A stretch of 64,000 nt of DNA from Heracleum sosnowskyi (lineage: Eukaryota; Streptophyta; Magnoliopsida; Apiales; Apiaceae). The notes beneath the pieces were generated by a model. That model was not told where the DNA came from. It made no database searches and saw only the letters and a program-made list of their open reading frames with translations. How positions within the stretch are numbered: position 1 is the stretch's first letter; every line of letters begins with the position of its first letter. This document shows positions 22,565 through 32,943 of this stretch, one piece after another. The stretch is from NCBI GenBank assembly GCA_030848705.1, contig CM061240.1:22525001-22589000 (forward strand). Direction: 5' to 3'. The translations under genes were made by a program, and so were the position numbers.

Positions 22565-24291
22565 AACCGTGTAAAAATATTTTCAAACACATTCTTTTCC
22601 GTGTGCATGACATCAATACAATGTCTTAATTTATGAGACGACCAATATGGTATTTCCCAAAACATAGAAAAGTTAGTCCAATGATGCTCTTTTCCGTAAC
22701 CAATAGGCATTTTTATCTTAAAAGCTTTTCCGGGGGGGGGGGGAATTCTAGTTGTAATATGGAAGACAACAAAGGCTCTCCCGTGGACCTCCCTTTAAAC
22801 ACATTATGCTCTATCATGGAAAATTTTGCACTTTTCTTCCGCAAAGGGTCATTTTCTTCCAAAAAGGTTCGGTATGTACCATATAAACAACATTTTTTTG
22901 AATGCATAAGTTAAAACCCTTTTACATCTCCCACACAAACGTTACAACCCAACTTTCCTTTTGTTGACCATCCACTAAGCATACCTAAAGCGGGAAAATC
23001 ACTAATTGTCCACAATAGTGCCGCCTTCATATTGAAACTTTGCTTTAGCGATTGATCATAGGTTTCAACTCCACTTTGCCACAAAATAAATAATTCATCC
23101 ATTAGTGGTCTTAAAAATATGTTGAGATATTTTTTTGGAGAGTTCGGACCCGGAATTAGAAGAGTCATGTACATTTAGGGTCTTTTCATACACATAGATG
23201 GAGGAAGATTATACACAACCACTACAACCGGCCATAATGTGTACACATTTTTTCCCGAATTTCCAAATGGATTGAAACCATCACTTGATAATCCGAGTCG
23301 AACATTACGAAACTCCTTAGCAAATGATGGGTATTTCTTGTCAAAGTTCTTTCATTCATCTCCGTCCGCGAGGTGACTTAACTCGCCCTCTTTTACTTCT
23401 CTATTCTTGTACCACGTCATATGTTTAGCCGTACGTTCCCCCATGAACAACCGTTGTAGACGAGGAATAAGAGGAAAATGTCTTAAAACCTTTCTAGGTA
23501 TGTTACCTACATTTTTTCCCTTTTCATCTTTATAACGACTCCTATTGCAAATGTCATACACAATTTTCTTTGAGTCATTACCATAAAATAACATACAATC
23601 ATTTTCACACACATCAATCTTGTCATAACCCAAATTCAATTTCATCACCATCTTCTTTATTTCATAATGGGTATTCGGTAGTGTATGCTTTATTTCATAA
23701 TGATTTCGAGTAACAAGTTGAATGCTTTCTCGCTACACTTGGATACATCTTTGAAATGTAACAATCTCGTACTAAAGGAGAGTCTTGTGTACTCTTTGTT
23801 TCCGGGATAAATGGGAGCTCCACAAGTATTAACATCGGTATAGAATTTGAAAGCTTCACAATTTGGGGGTTCTTCGGCATTTTGAGAACTAGTACCCGCC
23901 ATATCATTGAAACTATAATAATCTTGCCCGGCGGAATCTCGTAACATCTCATTCATGTCAACCGGCGGTTCTACATCAATTGGTACGGTTCTACGACGAT
24001 GACGTGGTCATTCGGATTCGGTTCTTGGTACACTCTCTCACCGTGAAAAGTCCATATAGTATAATGTGGCAAAAATCCATCGACATACAAATGATATGTA
24101 ACATCATCTATAGTTTGCCACCTTGATGCTTTACATTTAACACAAGGACACTTTGTTTTACCTCCAACCAACCCAAATTTAGTTGCAACATCTAAAAACT
24201 TATTAACACCATTCTTGTACTCCGTTGTTAATGTAATTTTATCATTTCCCATACGACGTTTAATCCAATCACGATTACTTCCGGTCGACAT
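22504..24291 (-). pseudogene. CACTA transposase N-terminal half (transposase-associated domain and TNP2)
   Basis: The start ATG at 24291 opens a transposase-associated domain (DWIKRRMG, FLDVATKFG, and the CPCVKCKA zinc-binding block). TNP2 follows in several frames: GLSSDGFNPFGN (about 23290), MTLLIPGPNSPKK, WTISDFPALGMLSGWSTKGKLGCNVC and CIDVMHTEKNVFENIF. Stops replace conserved residues at several points (for example before KNFDKKYPSF), and a 12-G run at 22732-22743 shifts the frame. The product would be the catalytic transposase that cuts CACTA ends; this copy is inactive as sequenced. Confidence 0.87.
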
Positions 24292-24383
24292 CTACAATAT
24301 TATAAAAACATATTTCATTACATTTATTTAAACTCTTTAACACCATTTTCTTAACATATTTTTTAACATTTATATAATGTACA

Positions 24384-24527
24384 TCTATTATCTATACAAA
24401 CATTTCAAGTAAAACATATCTATAATCTATACAAACATTTCAAGTAAAACATATCTATTATCTATACAAACATTTCAAGTAAAACATATCTATAATCTAT
24501 ACAAACATTTCAAGTAATACATAAAAA
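24384..24527. repeat. 36-bp tandem repeat, four copies
   Basis: The unit ATCTATWATCTATACAAACA-TTTCAAGTAAAACAT is repeated four times with an alternating T/A at one position. It lies in the 5' leader of the TNP2 gene. The regular period with no unique spacers excludes a CRISPR array. Confidence 0.9.
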
Positions 24528-24834
24528 TTAATAATATCTAACATAAACATTAATAATATCTAACATAAACATTTCTAACAAATAATTAAATAACTTGCAA
24601 ATGTAAACTTACATTGAAAATTTTCTCCTTCTTCTTTCTCCTCTTTCTCTTCCTTCTCTTCTTCTTTTTGAACTTCTTTTTCTTTTGTCAACCAAGCAAA
24701 AAAAAAGTGCAAGGAGTAGATAAGATTCAACTTTCCATTATAGCTCTTTTCCTACCGATAAGTGGTAGGAAATAGCCACGTGGCATGTCAACTAATCAGA
24801 GGACGACACACTGTCTTTGGTGTGCTGAATAGAT

Positions 24835-24875
24835 GACCCATTTCCTACCGCTTCGAAGGCGGTAGGAAATGGGTC
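24835..24875. repeat. Perfect 17-bp inverted repeat in the CACTA right array
   Basis: GACCCATTTCCTACCGC (24835-24851) and its exact complement (24859-24875) are separated by TTCGAAG. It is the longest of several hairpins built from the CACTA subterminal motif. A CACGTGGC motif lies upstream at about 24777, like the ones in the left array. Confidence 0.9.
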
Positions 24876-25151
24876 AAAAAAGATAACAACTGACCTGGCT
24901 TATGAGACCCACAACACCTATTTCCTACCAACCTTGGTAGGAAATGAGCACAACATTTCCTACCAATTATCGGCGGTAGGAAATAGGTGAAGCAAAACGA
25001 CGTCGTTTCTCGATTGACTTGGGTAACGTGTGTCGTATTTTTTTAAGTTATAATTCAATCAAATTAATAAATCCGTGATATAAATTAATAAAAATATTTT
25101 AAATTATCACGTCATAACGCCATATTTATTAATGAAATTCATGCTACCAAG

Positions 25152-25865
25152 TAGACCTATCAATGCATCGGATTAGGATCTTATGTGCCTAAATTCATAT
25201 CTGAATTCATTTAACTTTATCACAATGAATCAGATCGAATCACATCTCGGATATTTTAGAAGTCGATCTATATCTAATTCATTTATTTTAATAGATGAAT
25301 GGATCAAATTTTGCATATCCGTTGATATATATATTTAAAATATAAAAAAATTCAATTATGTTTATATCATTCACCATTTTAAAAAAAATTATTATCACTT
25401 GAGAATTTACAATCTAATATTTCAATGTGTAAAATAAAATAACAATACAAAATACTTCAATAATTTTATTGTTTAAACACAATACTAAATGAGGAAAAAA
25501 AAATTATAACGTAAAACTTTGAAACTGTGCATGGAACTTGGAAGATAGACAGAGTGACATAAAATAAAATTAGATATTACTCATATGATTTTCACATAAC
25601 TTAACCTATTATACTATATAATCTTTTCATATAATTTTTTTGCTAAATAATATTTATGTATATTATATTATATATAATATATTTTATGTATTATTATATA
25701 TTATATATTTAAACTGTTTGGGTAATGGATCAGATAAGTTTTAGGTCATTCCACGTCCACTCTTATCGGACGGATCCAGTTTTCGATCAGATAAATTTTA
25801 AGCCACTCTGTATCCACTTCAATAAGATCAAATGGGATCGAATATCGGATTCATTGACAGACCTA
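25152..25865. mobile_element. hAT-like non-autonomous element
   Basis: The ends TAGACCTATCAATG and CATTGACAGACCTA are inverted with few mismatches, and the 8-bp flanks CTACCAAG (25144-25151) and ATACCAAG (25866-25873) match at seven of eight positions, the length hAT transposases generate. The 714-bp body is AT-rich with degenerate GATCGGAT-type subterminal motifs and no transposase frame. Confidence 0.72.
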
Positions 25866-26242
25866 ATACCAAGGCCCAATGTCAAAATTATTATCGCATC
25901 ATCATCGAAACCAGCGCCAAGTTGATGTCAGAGTAAACCACTAGCATAACAACTAGCACAATAAGGTTAAAAACCAAATTATAAACGGTGACATTGGTTA
26001 TAATGGTTGATTGGAACTTCCTTCATTGTCATGAAATGATGCTTGGAACCCACCATACACTGCTGGAAATTTTTTACTAAAGTGACATTGTTTTTTCTCA
26101 CGTTAAGTTTTGATTTTTCCATAGTTAGAGATTGAAGACGTAAAAGGCCGGACAATATCAAAGATAAAACCTGCTGATATGGGTGGTAAATAATACATAA
26201 CAAATTGCTTTGTATTTATCGTATCTGTGTGATTATGTTCAG

Positions 26243-26743
26243 TAGGGATGGACATAAGGTCAATTCGGGGTTGGGGACTGATATCCTCGCCTCCCATTAC
26301 CAATCTCGAAATCCGTCCCCGTCCCAGTCCAGATCTCCGAACGGAAATTATTTTACTCCCTGATCCCCATCCCGAATGGAGAACGTGAATCCCTGCAGGT
26401 AATCGGAGATTTTTCATTAAAAAAAATTAATAATTTTTTTCATATAAATTAACATGAAAAATCATAATATTTATTTTTATTTGTATTTTTATAAATATTT
26501 TAAATCTTAATTTGAATTAAATTTTATTTGTACTATTAATAATTGACAAATATAATATTATTCTAATTAAATTAGATCATATATGTAAACTTTAATTATA
26601 GAGTGGATAAAAAAATTAAAATTATAACTTTATATTTATATATTTTTGATAATTTATTTGATATAAATATAAAAAATAATTATTTTTTTAAAAAAAATAA
26701 AAATTCGGAGAGCGGGGATCGGACCTGAGGATGCCCATCCCTA
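26243..26743. mobile_element. hAT-like MITE
   Basis: Termini TAGGGATGGACAT and ATGCCCATCCCTA form inverted repeats, and flanks ATGTTCAG (26235-26242) and ATGTTTAG (26744-26751) match at seven of eight positions. Both subterminal parts are rich in CCCCGTCCC/GGGGATCGG motifs. At 501 bp with no open frame it is a non-autonomous element. Confidence 0.75.
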
Positions 26744-26751
26744 ATGTTTAG

Positions 26752-27280
26752 TGGAGTCCAGGCCAGAAAAGTAACAAGTAACTCTCAGGTTAAGAGAAAA
26801 AAAGTAAGTAACTACTGCTCAGATATATTTAGAAATAAAATACACTCTTCCTGATTTATCAGTTGTTCATTCAATTTTTTAATGACTAAATTATCTAATT
26901 TTGATTGAAAATTAATAATTATTCTTACACTTTTATAAGACATTTTTCTTTCTCTTGGAAGTTGATGTTTAAATTATACCTGATTGAGTAAGAAAAGATA
27001 AAGATAACCATATTTGTTTTTTGTTATCTTCCACTATTGGTGTTCTAATCCCACACACTTTTAATAATTGCTACTACCAACCCATCTTATTAATTGCTAC
27101 TACCAACCCATCTTATTATATGAAATTGTTTTTACACGTGTACTGGAAATAGATGTTTATAAATGATGTCCTTTTCACTTTTTTTATAAAATATAATTGA
27201 AAAAGTTAATAGCTACATAAAATGAAAAAAAAAATATGTACATCTACTAATATTTTTTTTAAGTTTGAATATATATATAT
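26752..27280. other. AT-rich intergenic stretch
   Basis: A direct repeat of about 25 bp (ATTGCTACTACCAACCCATC at about 27067 and 27096) is the only structure I see. Confidence 0.5.
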
Positions 27281-27727
27281 ACACTATTATATAAAAGACG
27301 AAACATTAAAAGTTTTTGTAGTCTGTTTGTAGTCGGTTTGTAGTTTGGTCCTCCATAGTTGTCATCCAATCTCTAATCGTTAGATCTTTTAAATTAAATT
27401 AATGAGACTCATTGGGTATAATAATTAATTGCAGTTACTTAATTGTACTTCGTGTTTTTACTTAATTACCCTTACGTATTTATAAAAAAAATTATTAAAT
27501 AATAATATTACCTATTTATAACCAATTACCTTTTACACCTAAAATATATTACTTTTTTTATTTTTTCTAAAAAAATCCCTTACTTTTTCAAAAATATCAG
27601 GAGCAATTACCTTTTTTAACTAAAACATATAAGCTTTTTATTTTTGCTTATTAAACCTCTCCTTTTCCAAAAATATCACAACCACTTTCATTTATTAAAA
27701 TAAAATAATAATTGTTAATAACTAACT
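27281..27727 (+). mobile_element. Helitron-like element with tandem array, left part
   Basis: It starts with CACTATTATATAAAAGACGAAACATTAAAAG, closely related to the starts at 37719 and 37795 and to plant Helitron 5' ends. From about 27500 a diverged tandem repeat of roughly 150-180 bp begins (marker blocks TAACCAATTACC and CAAAAATATCAC). The Tat element at 27728 was inserted into this array, which resumes at 37310 and runs to about 37710. Confidence 0.5.
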
Positions 27728-28255
27728 GTTATGGATTAAAAATTGTACTTGTAAATTAATTGATAGGGTTTAAAGAGCTTTCGAGCTTTAATGGTTGCTC
27801 TTGTGTTTCGTGACTAAATCGGTCCTCACAAGATGCCTACGTATCTCAATCACTGCTGAGAATCAAGCCAAAGACGTAGTTCTATTGTGAAGGAGCAGGG
27901 TCTTTATATAGGCGTCTGGAGCCTCGTATTTAGAGTAAGTTTAGGAGACTTAGCGAATAAGTCTCCTTTTTGATAATGGATAAACATTGTATTTCTTGGT
28001 GGACAAGTCTTTTCCTTGTTGATAAGGACTATGACTCATTATTTCCTTTAATTGGGATTCTGGATCCTTCTTTGATGAATTTACCATATTTTGGACTCCT
28101 TTCCTGAGCTGTATATTTTCCCTATTTATTAATTACGAAATTAATAAATAATTAGGGTTTCGGGCCTTGCTTATTGGGCCGTGTTCTTGGACCAATCCGG
28201 GTCTAATTAAAATGTCATTAATTGCACTTCTTGGATTATTTTTCAGCCCATATCA
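27728..28255 (-). repeat. 3' LTR of the full-length Tat element
   Basis: 528 bp, from TGTTATGG to CCATATCA in plus orientation. A TATATAA box reads on the minus strand at about 27905-27912, placing the U3/R border. The minisatellite begins immediately beyond 28255 and no polypurine tract is recognisable there. Confidence 0.95.
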
Positions 28256-28990
28256 TTCTGGTCGAAAATGGCCTCATTTTTTGCTCCTGGTCGAACCCTT
28301 TCGACCAGGATTCTGGTCGAATTTGGGTGCCATTTTGGCTCCTGGTCGAATTTGGGTGCCATTTTGGCTCCTGGTCGAACCTTTTCGACCAGGATTCTGG
28401 TCGAATTTGGGTGACATTTTGGCTCCTATTTTGGCTCCTGGTCGAAGCCTTTCGACCAGGATTCTGGTCGAATTTGGGTGCCATTTTGGCTCTTAGTCGA
28501 ACCTTTTCGACCAGGATTCTGGTCGAATTTGGGTGACATTTTGGCTCCTGGTCGAATTTGGGTGCCATTTTGGCTCCTGGTCGAACCCTTTAGACCAGGA
28601 TTCTGGTCGATTTTGGGTGCCATTTTGGCTCCTGGTCGAACCCTTTCGACCAGGATTCTGGTCGAATTTGGGTACCATTTTGGCTCCTGGTCGAACCCTT
28701 TCGACCAGGATTCTGGTCGAACATATGTTCCATTTTGGGCCCTGGTCGAATACTTTCGACCTGGATTTTGGTCGAAGACATGTTCCATTTTGGGCCCTGG
28801 TCGAATACTTTCGACTAGGATTTGTATTTGTGGAATTCTACTATTTTTTAGGTCAAACTTTTCGTCCATTTTGGGCCCTGGTCGAACTCTTTCGACCAGG
28901 GTTCTGATCGAATATATGGTCCATTTTAGGCCATGGTCGAATACTTTCGACCAAGATTCTAGTCAGCCGTTTCGATCTCACTTGGGGTCG
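28256..28990. repeat. 55-bp hairpin minisatellite in the Tat 3' untranslated region
   Basis: About twelve units alternate between 55 bp (TCGAACCCTTTCGACCAGGA plus a further 35 bp) and a 29-bp short form. Each full unit contains the inverted pair CTGGTCGA/TCGACCAG, so single strands can fold into a chain of hairpins. The last units toward 28990 are diverged. All long open frames here are by-products of the repeat. Variable tandem repeats in this position are documented for Tat elements and can seed satellite DNA. Confidence 0.95.
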
Positions 28991-29178
28991 AACATAGAAT
29001 CGTGGATTTCTTCAAGTTGTACCTCTTGTGCCATGAGGTCCATACTTGTTTGGGCTCAAGTTGGGCCCAGGGCTTTAACTGGTCCAATTTAAACAATTGG
29101 GCCTGTAGTCTTTTATAGGCTATACCGGCTAATGCCGGTTGCCCTTCCTTTAACCAGCCCATTGACCATCTGTTTTTT

Positions 29179-29188
29179 CTATATAAGT
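29179..29188 (+). promoter_or_regulatory. TATA box for the antisense gene in the Tat element
   Basis: CTATATAAGT is followed by a CT-rich leader with TTCACTTCTCACTTTC, typical of plant transcription start regions, and lies about 310 bp before the first recognisable exon on the plus strand. Confidence 0.5.
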
Positions 29189-29501
29189 GTGAAGTCTCAC
29201 TTATCTTTATTCACTTCTCACTTTCTATTTTCTCAAAGATACTCTGCTAAATTTTCTCCAAAATTCTCTCTGCAAAGCTCTGCTAGGGTTCTGTCGTAAG
29301 GCGATTCCCGGCGAGGTTTTTCGATTAATCTCACCGATTTCTGGGTTTTTTGCTTGAAGATTTAAAGATTTCTTGAAGATTCTGGGTTCTTACCCTTGAA
29401 GATTTGAAGATCTCTTGAAGATTTGAAGTTTTTCTTTGAAGATTTGAAAATTTCTTTCCTTTTGTGATTTTCTATTAACCATTCTTTGGTTGTATTTGCA
29501 G

Positions 29502-30310
29502 CTGCGGCCTTTATAAACAAAACCATCGAGCCCAAGGATGATGAGACTTCAAGGATGAAGAGGGCCAGGATAGGAGATGATCCACGGGGAAAGTCTAGTG
29601 TTCCTAGTTTCCTGATCCCTTCTCAGATTCCTGTGGACGAGGTAGACATCCTTGTGTCTACCAAGTCTTCAGTTTGGCGCCCCAACTGGGGTATCAGGAA
29701 GAAGGACACCATTACTAGGGTGTCCAAACATGCTGTGGATTGGTCATACCATTTACTCACTCCCTGCGATTACAAAGACTTTGTCGCAGATTCTACAATC
29801 GAGGGAGTTGAGCATCTGGGAGCTCAGGCTATTGCTGCGGTATTTTTCTTACCTTAGCCCCTCTCTTTCTTTTTAGTCTTTACTTTTCTTTTCTAACTTT
29901 TATTTTTTGGCAGACTAATGCCAATTTAGTTAGGAGGGAGAAAGAGCAAGGAGGATTGCATCGACGAGTACCTTGACTCTCAGGAGTACAAGGACTTGCT
30001 CGAGAAGCACTATGAGATCCTTTTCCCAGTCCGGCATACATCAGGATGCGAGGATGCTGTTCAGGCTATCTTGGCCAAGCATCCTGGAGTTTTTGATTCT
30101 GCTGACTTCCCAGCTCCTCACCCTCCTAATCCTTTAGAGCGCATCCTGGCTGGGGCAGATGACATGGAGGAGGATGAGAGGATATTAGATCCATTACAGT
30201 CATCGCCCCTTGGTGACACATCTGTTGATGACCCTAATGCCAACGAGCATTCTTCTGGCTCTAGCTCAGGGGAGGAGACAGATGCTGGTGATAAGGGGGC
30301 TGAAGCGTAG
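29502..30310 (+). pseudogene. Antisense accessory gene of the Tat element
   Basis: On the strand opposite gag-pol, an exon starts after a TTTGCAG acceptor (29502-29839), then a 74-bp intron (GTATTT...TTGGCAG, 29840-29913) and a second exon to a TAG at 30310. The reading frame is kept across the intron, but a single-base shift near 29940 separates the two halves. The first half is basic (KRARIGDD) with VWRPNWGIRKKDTI; the second has SQEYKDLLEKHYEILFPVRHT and an acidic Ser/Asp-rich C-terminus. Tat elements of other plants are known to carry an extra antisense ORF here. Function is unknown; I recognise no catalytic motif. An unmapped upstream exon probably holds the start codon. Confidence 0.6.
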
Positions 30311-30617
30311 TTTGTAGCTTATTTATGGCCATCTATGGCTTGTATTACTTTTTATGTATTTCCAGCCTTCGGACTTAACTTAAACTCTTAGCAAGTTTAG
30401 TTTTATTTATCTTTCATGGCCTTCCATGGCTTGTATTATTTTCCTGATTCTTGACTTTGCATGTTTAGTTAGCATTTTGTGCATATCTATCAGTATGTAA
30501 TGCACACAAAACATGATGAAGAACATAAGAATATATAACTTTGAAAATGGGTTCAACCCTTACATAATACTCTACTTTCTTCCTCAAGTTTAAAAACTTG
30601 GATTGGTTTCGTCGAAC

Positions 30618-31620
30618 TTTTTTTTTTTTTTGGGTAAATGAGAACAGCACCTCGTAAAATATTATAAAATCAACAAATATGTACAAACCATGAGACTAAG
30701 CTCAGGTCAAAACCGATTCAAAGGAACAAACTCCAAAGAACCAACAGAAACCAACAAGGACAAAGACACTACAATGCAAAAAACCCACAAAAACAACTCA
30801 CGCAAAAACCCCCAAACCCAGCAAGCTAACTCCTTGGACACACCCAACAAAAAGACCAAAAACAACCACAAAGCCCACATATAAACAACCCACCAGAAAA
30901 ATATCTCTTGGCCAAGCCCAGTCATCCCACCTTTACTATCTACTCTCTTCACTTCAAAATAATCAAGCAATAACCAGATTTGCTTCACCTCAACATCCTT
31001 TTCCAAAAGAAAATTTCGCAAAAATCCGATGAAGAAGATATAGACCATCCAAACGCAACCAACCAAAAATCTAGCACCTTTACTCTCCCAATCACTAAGA
31101 ACAACCCAACGCCTAAAATAATTTCGCACCAACTTTCTCTCCACAGACCAATGAACCCTACTAATCCCAATCCCAGGATCCCAAACAACACGAGGATAAA
31201 ACAAAATTCTCCTCAAAACCTGCTTAAAACGCCAAAACTTTCCAAACCTCCAAAAAACGACACCCCCAACTAACTCACTCCTCCCTTCCCGAAAAAAACC
31301 AGAGAACACAGACTCCAGCCCAGAAACTAACTCAAAAACAGAACACCCAAACCACTCCGCAAAAACATAAACCACACCAAAAATAATCCAACACCTGCTC
31401 ATACCAAAATAAACATGCACAGACCCAGTCATCTTAAACCACCAATTAAATTGTACCATTTTGGATCGAAGGAAGCTCACCCGCGATATTCCACAAACTA
31501 AGAGTGTGAATAGCTCTATTAGAATAACGAATCTTTAACCCCATAATCTTCATACGAACTATTTCAACAATTCGAATAATAACCTGACGAGCTGGACTAA
31601 ACTGGTTTTGAAACAAACGA
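30618..31620 (-). mobile_element. LINE-like insertion (3' end) in the Tat element
   Basis: The related element at 1961 reads CATCGAACCTTATTTCTACTTG continuously where this copy has about 1 kb extra between CGAAC and TTCTACTTG. On the minus strand the insert ends in a poly-A run (plus poly-T, 30618-30631), as target-primed retrotransposons do. The start of the insert on that strand encodes a short run, RMKIMGLKIRYSNRAIHTLS, reminiscent of LINE ORF2 C-termini, followed by GT-rich sequence that leaves a 257-codon frame open (30707-31480). That frame is Trp/Phe-rich and most likely an effect of base composition. A clear target duplication is not visible. Confidence 0.5.
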
Positions 31621-31662
31621 AAATTCTACTTGTCCTAATAGTGAGTCCGGTCAAGACACACT

Positions 31663-32943
31663 TTAAACATAATAGACTTTCAAGTTTGCAGCATGCCAAG
31701 TTCTTGTCACTTCGATCCCTTCCAGGGTTTCCAATTTGTAGGAGCCTTGACCAAATACGTTTTTAACGCGATATGGTCCTTCCCAATTTGGGGCCAACTT
31801 GCCTTTTTGTCCAACTTCGGATGCCTCAATCTTTCGGAGGACTAAGTCTCTATGACGGAAGAATCTCTCATTAACCCTTAGGTTATAGTAGAAAGATGCC
31901 CTTTTCTGATGTTCAACTACTTTAGCATTTGCCTCATCTCTAACTTCATCAATTAGATCTAAGGCCAGCCTCATGCCTTCTTCATATGTCTCTGGCTCAT
32001 AAGCTTCGATTCTTGGAGATGTGTGAGTAATCTCCACTAGAACCACTGCCTCTGTCAACAGAAAGGGGGTTGCTCCAGTGGTGACTTTACAAGTAGTACG
32101 ATATGCCCATAGTATGGGGAGCAATTCGTCTACCCAAGTATTTCTAGAGCGTTCAACTCTTTTCTTCAGTCCACCCAGGATAATTCGATTGGCAACCTCA
32201 GCTTGCCCATTTGCTTGAGGATGGGCAATAGAAGTGAAACGTAACTTGATATCATTCTCGTCACAATACTTCTTGAATTCATCGTTGTTAAAATGATTTC
32301 CATTGTCTATGACCAAGATTCGTGGAATCCCGTATCTGCATATTACATTCTCCCAGAAGAAATGCATCACCTGCTTGGAGGTTATCTTGGCTAAAGGCTT
32401 AGACTCAATCCACTTGGTGAAGTAGTCGATTGCTACTATCAAGAACTTTCTTTGTGCACTTACCATTGGAAATGATCCAAGTATATCCATCCCCCACATG
32501 GCGAATGGGATAGGTGAGCTTATGGATGTCATCATCTCTGGTGGTTGTCTAACCACCGGTGCATGCTTTTGGCACCGTTCACATTTCTTCACGTAGCTTT
32601 TAGCATCTGCAAGTATGCTTGGCCAATAGAAACCTAGACGAGTGATTTTATGAGCAAGGGCTCTGCCCCCTAAGTGCTACCCACAAATTCCTTCATGTAC
32701 TTCCCTTAGGGCCAATTCTGCCTCTTGGGGTCTCAAGCATTTTAAGAAAGGAATGATGAAAGACTTTTTGTATAGGATTCCCTTAATCAGGGCATACCTT
32801 AGTGCTCTCACATATAGCTTTCGTGCTTTTGAAGTGTCGTTGGGTAACCACCCAGTTTCCAGATGAGATTTGATGGAATCCATCCAACAGCTGACAACAT
32901 CAATGGGTGCTACCAACTTTCCATTGGTGCTTGGGGTCTTCAA
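31663..32943 (-). pseudogene. Tat integrase
   Basis: The core and C-terminus are one 309-residue frame (31663-32592) with the CERCQKH end of the zinc finger, WGMDILGSF (first catalytic Asp), IDNGNHF (second) and ANGQAEVANR (Glu), then the Gypsy C-terminal block WEGPYRVKNVFGQGSYKLE. The N-terminal zinc finger lies in the separate frame 32677-32943 and is cut off by a stop near 32675. All three catalytic acids are present, so only the stop prevents a complete enzyme. Confidence 0.9.

Larger units (their letters stand above)
20195..24992 (-). mobile_element. CACTA transposon segment carrying TNP2 transposase
   Basis: The minus-strand transposase (24291 to 20746) is bracketed by arrays of the same GGTAGGAAATG repeats found in the element at 14998 (20195-20590 on the left, 24745-24992 on the right). 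The GGGCGCCATTT motif near 20315 also matches the right end of that element (about 19370). No CACTA terminus is visible at either edge, so this is either a truncated second element or the displaced half of one large element with the Transposase_24 gene downstream of TNP2, the usual En/Spm order. Confidence 0.75.

Noticed and set aside
24384..24527. Regular 36-bp repeat that might suggest a CRISPR array
   Set aside because: Units are contiguous with no unique spacers, there are no cas genes, and the setting is a plant CACTA element.
28236..29092. Several overlapping open frames of 100-200 codons on both strands
   Set aside because: They arise from the 55-bp minisatellite of the Tat 3' region and have no non-repeat content.
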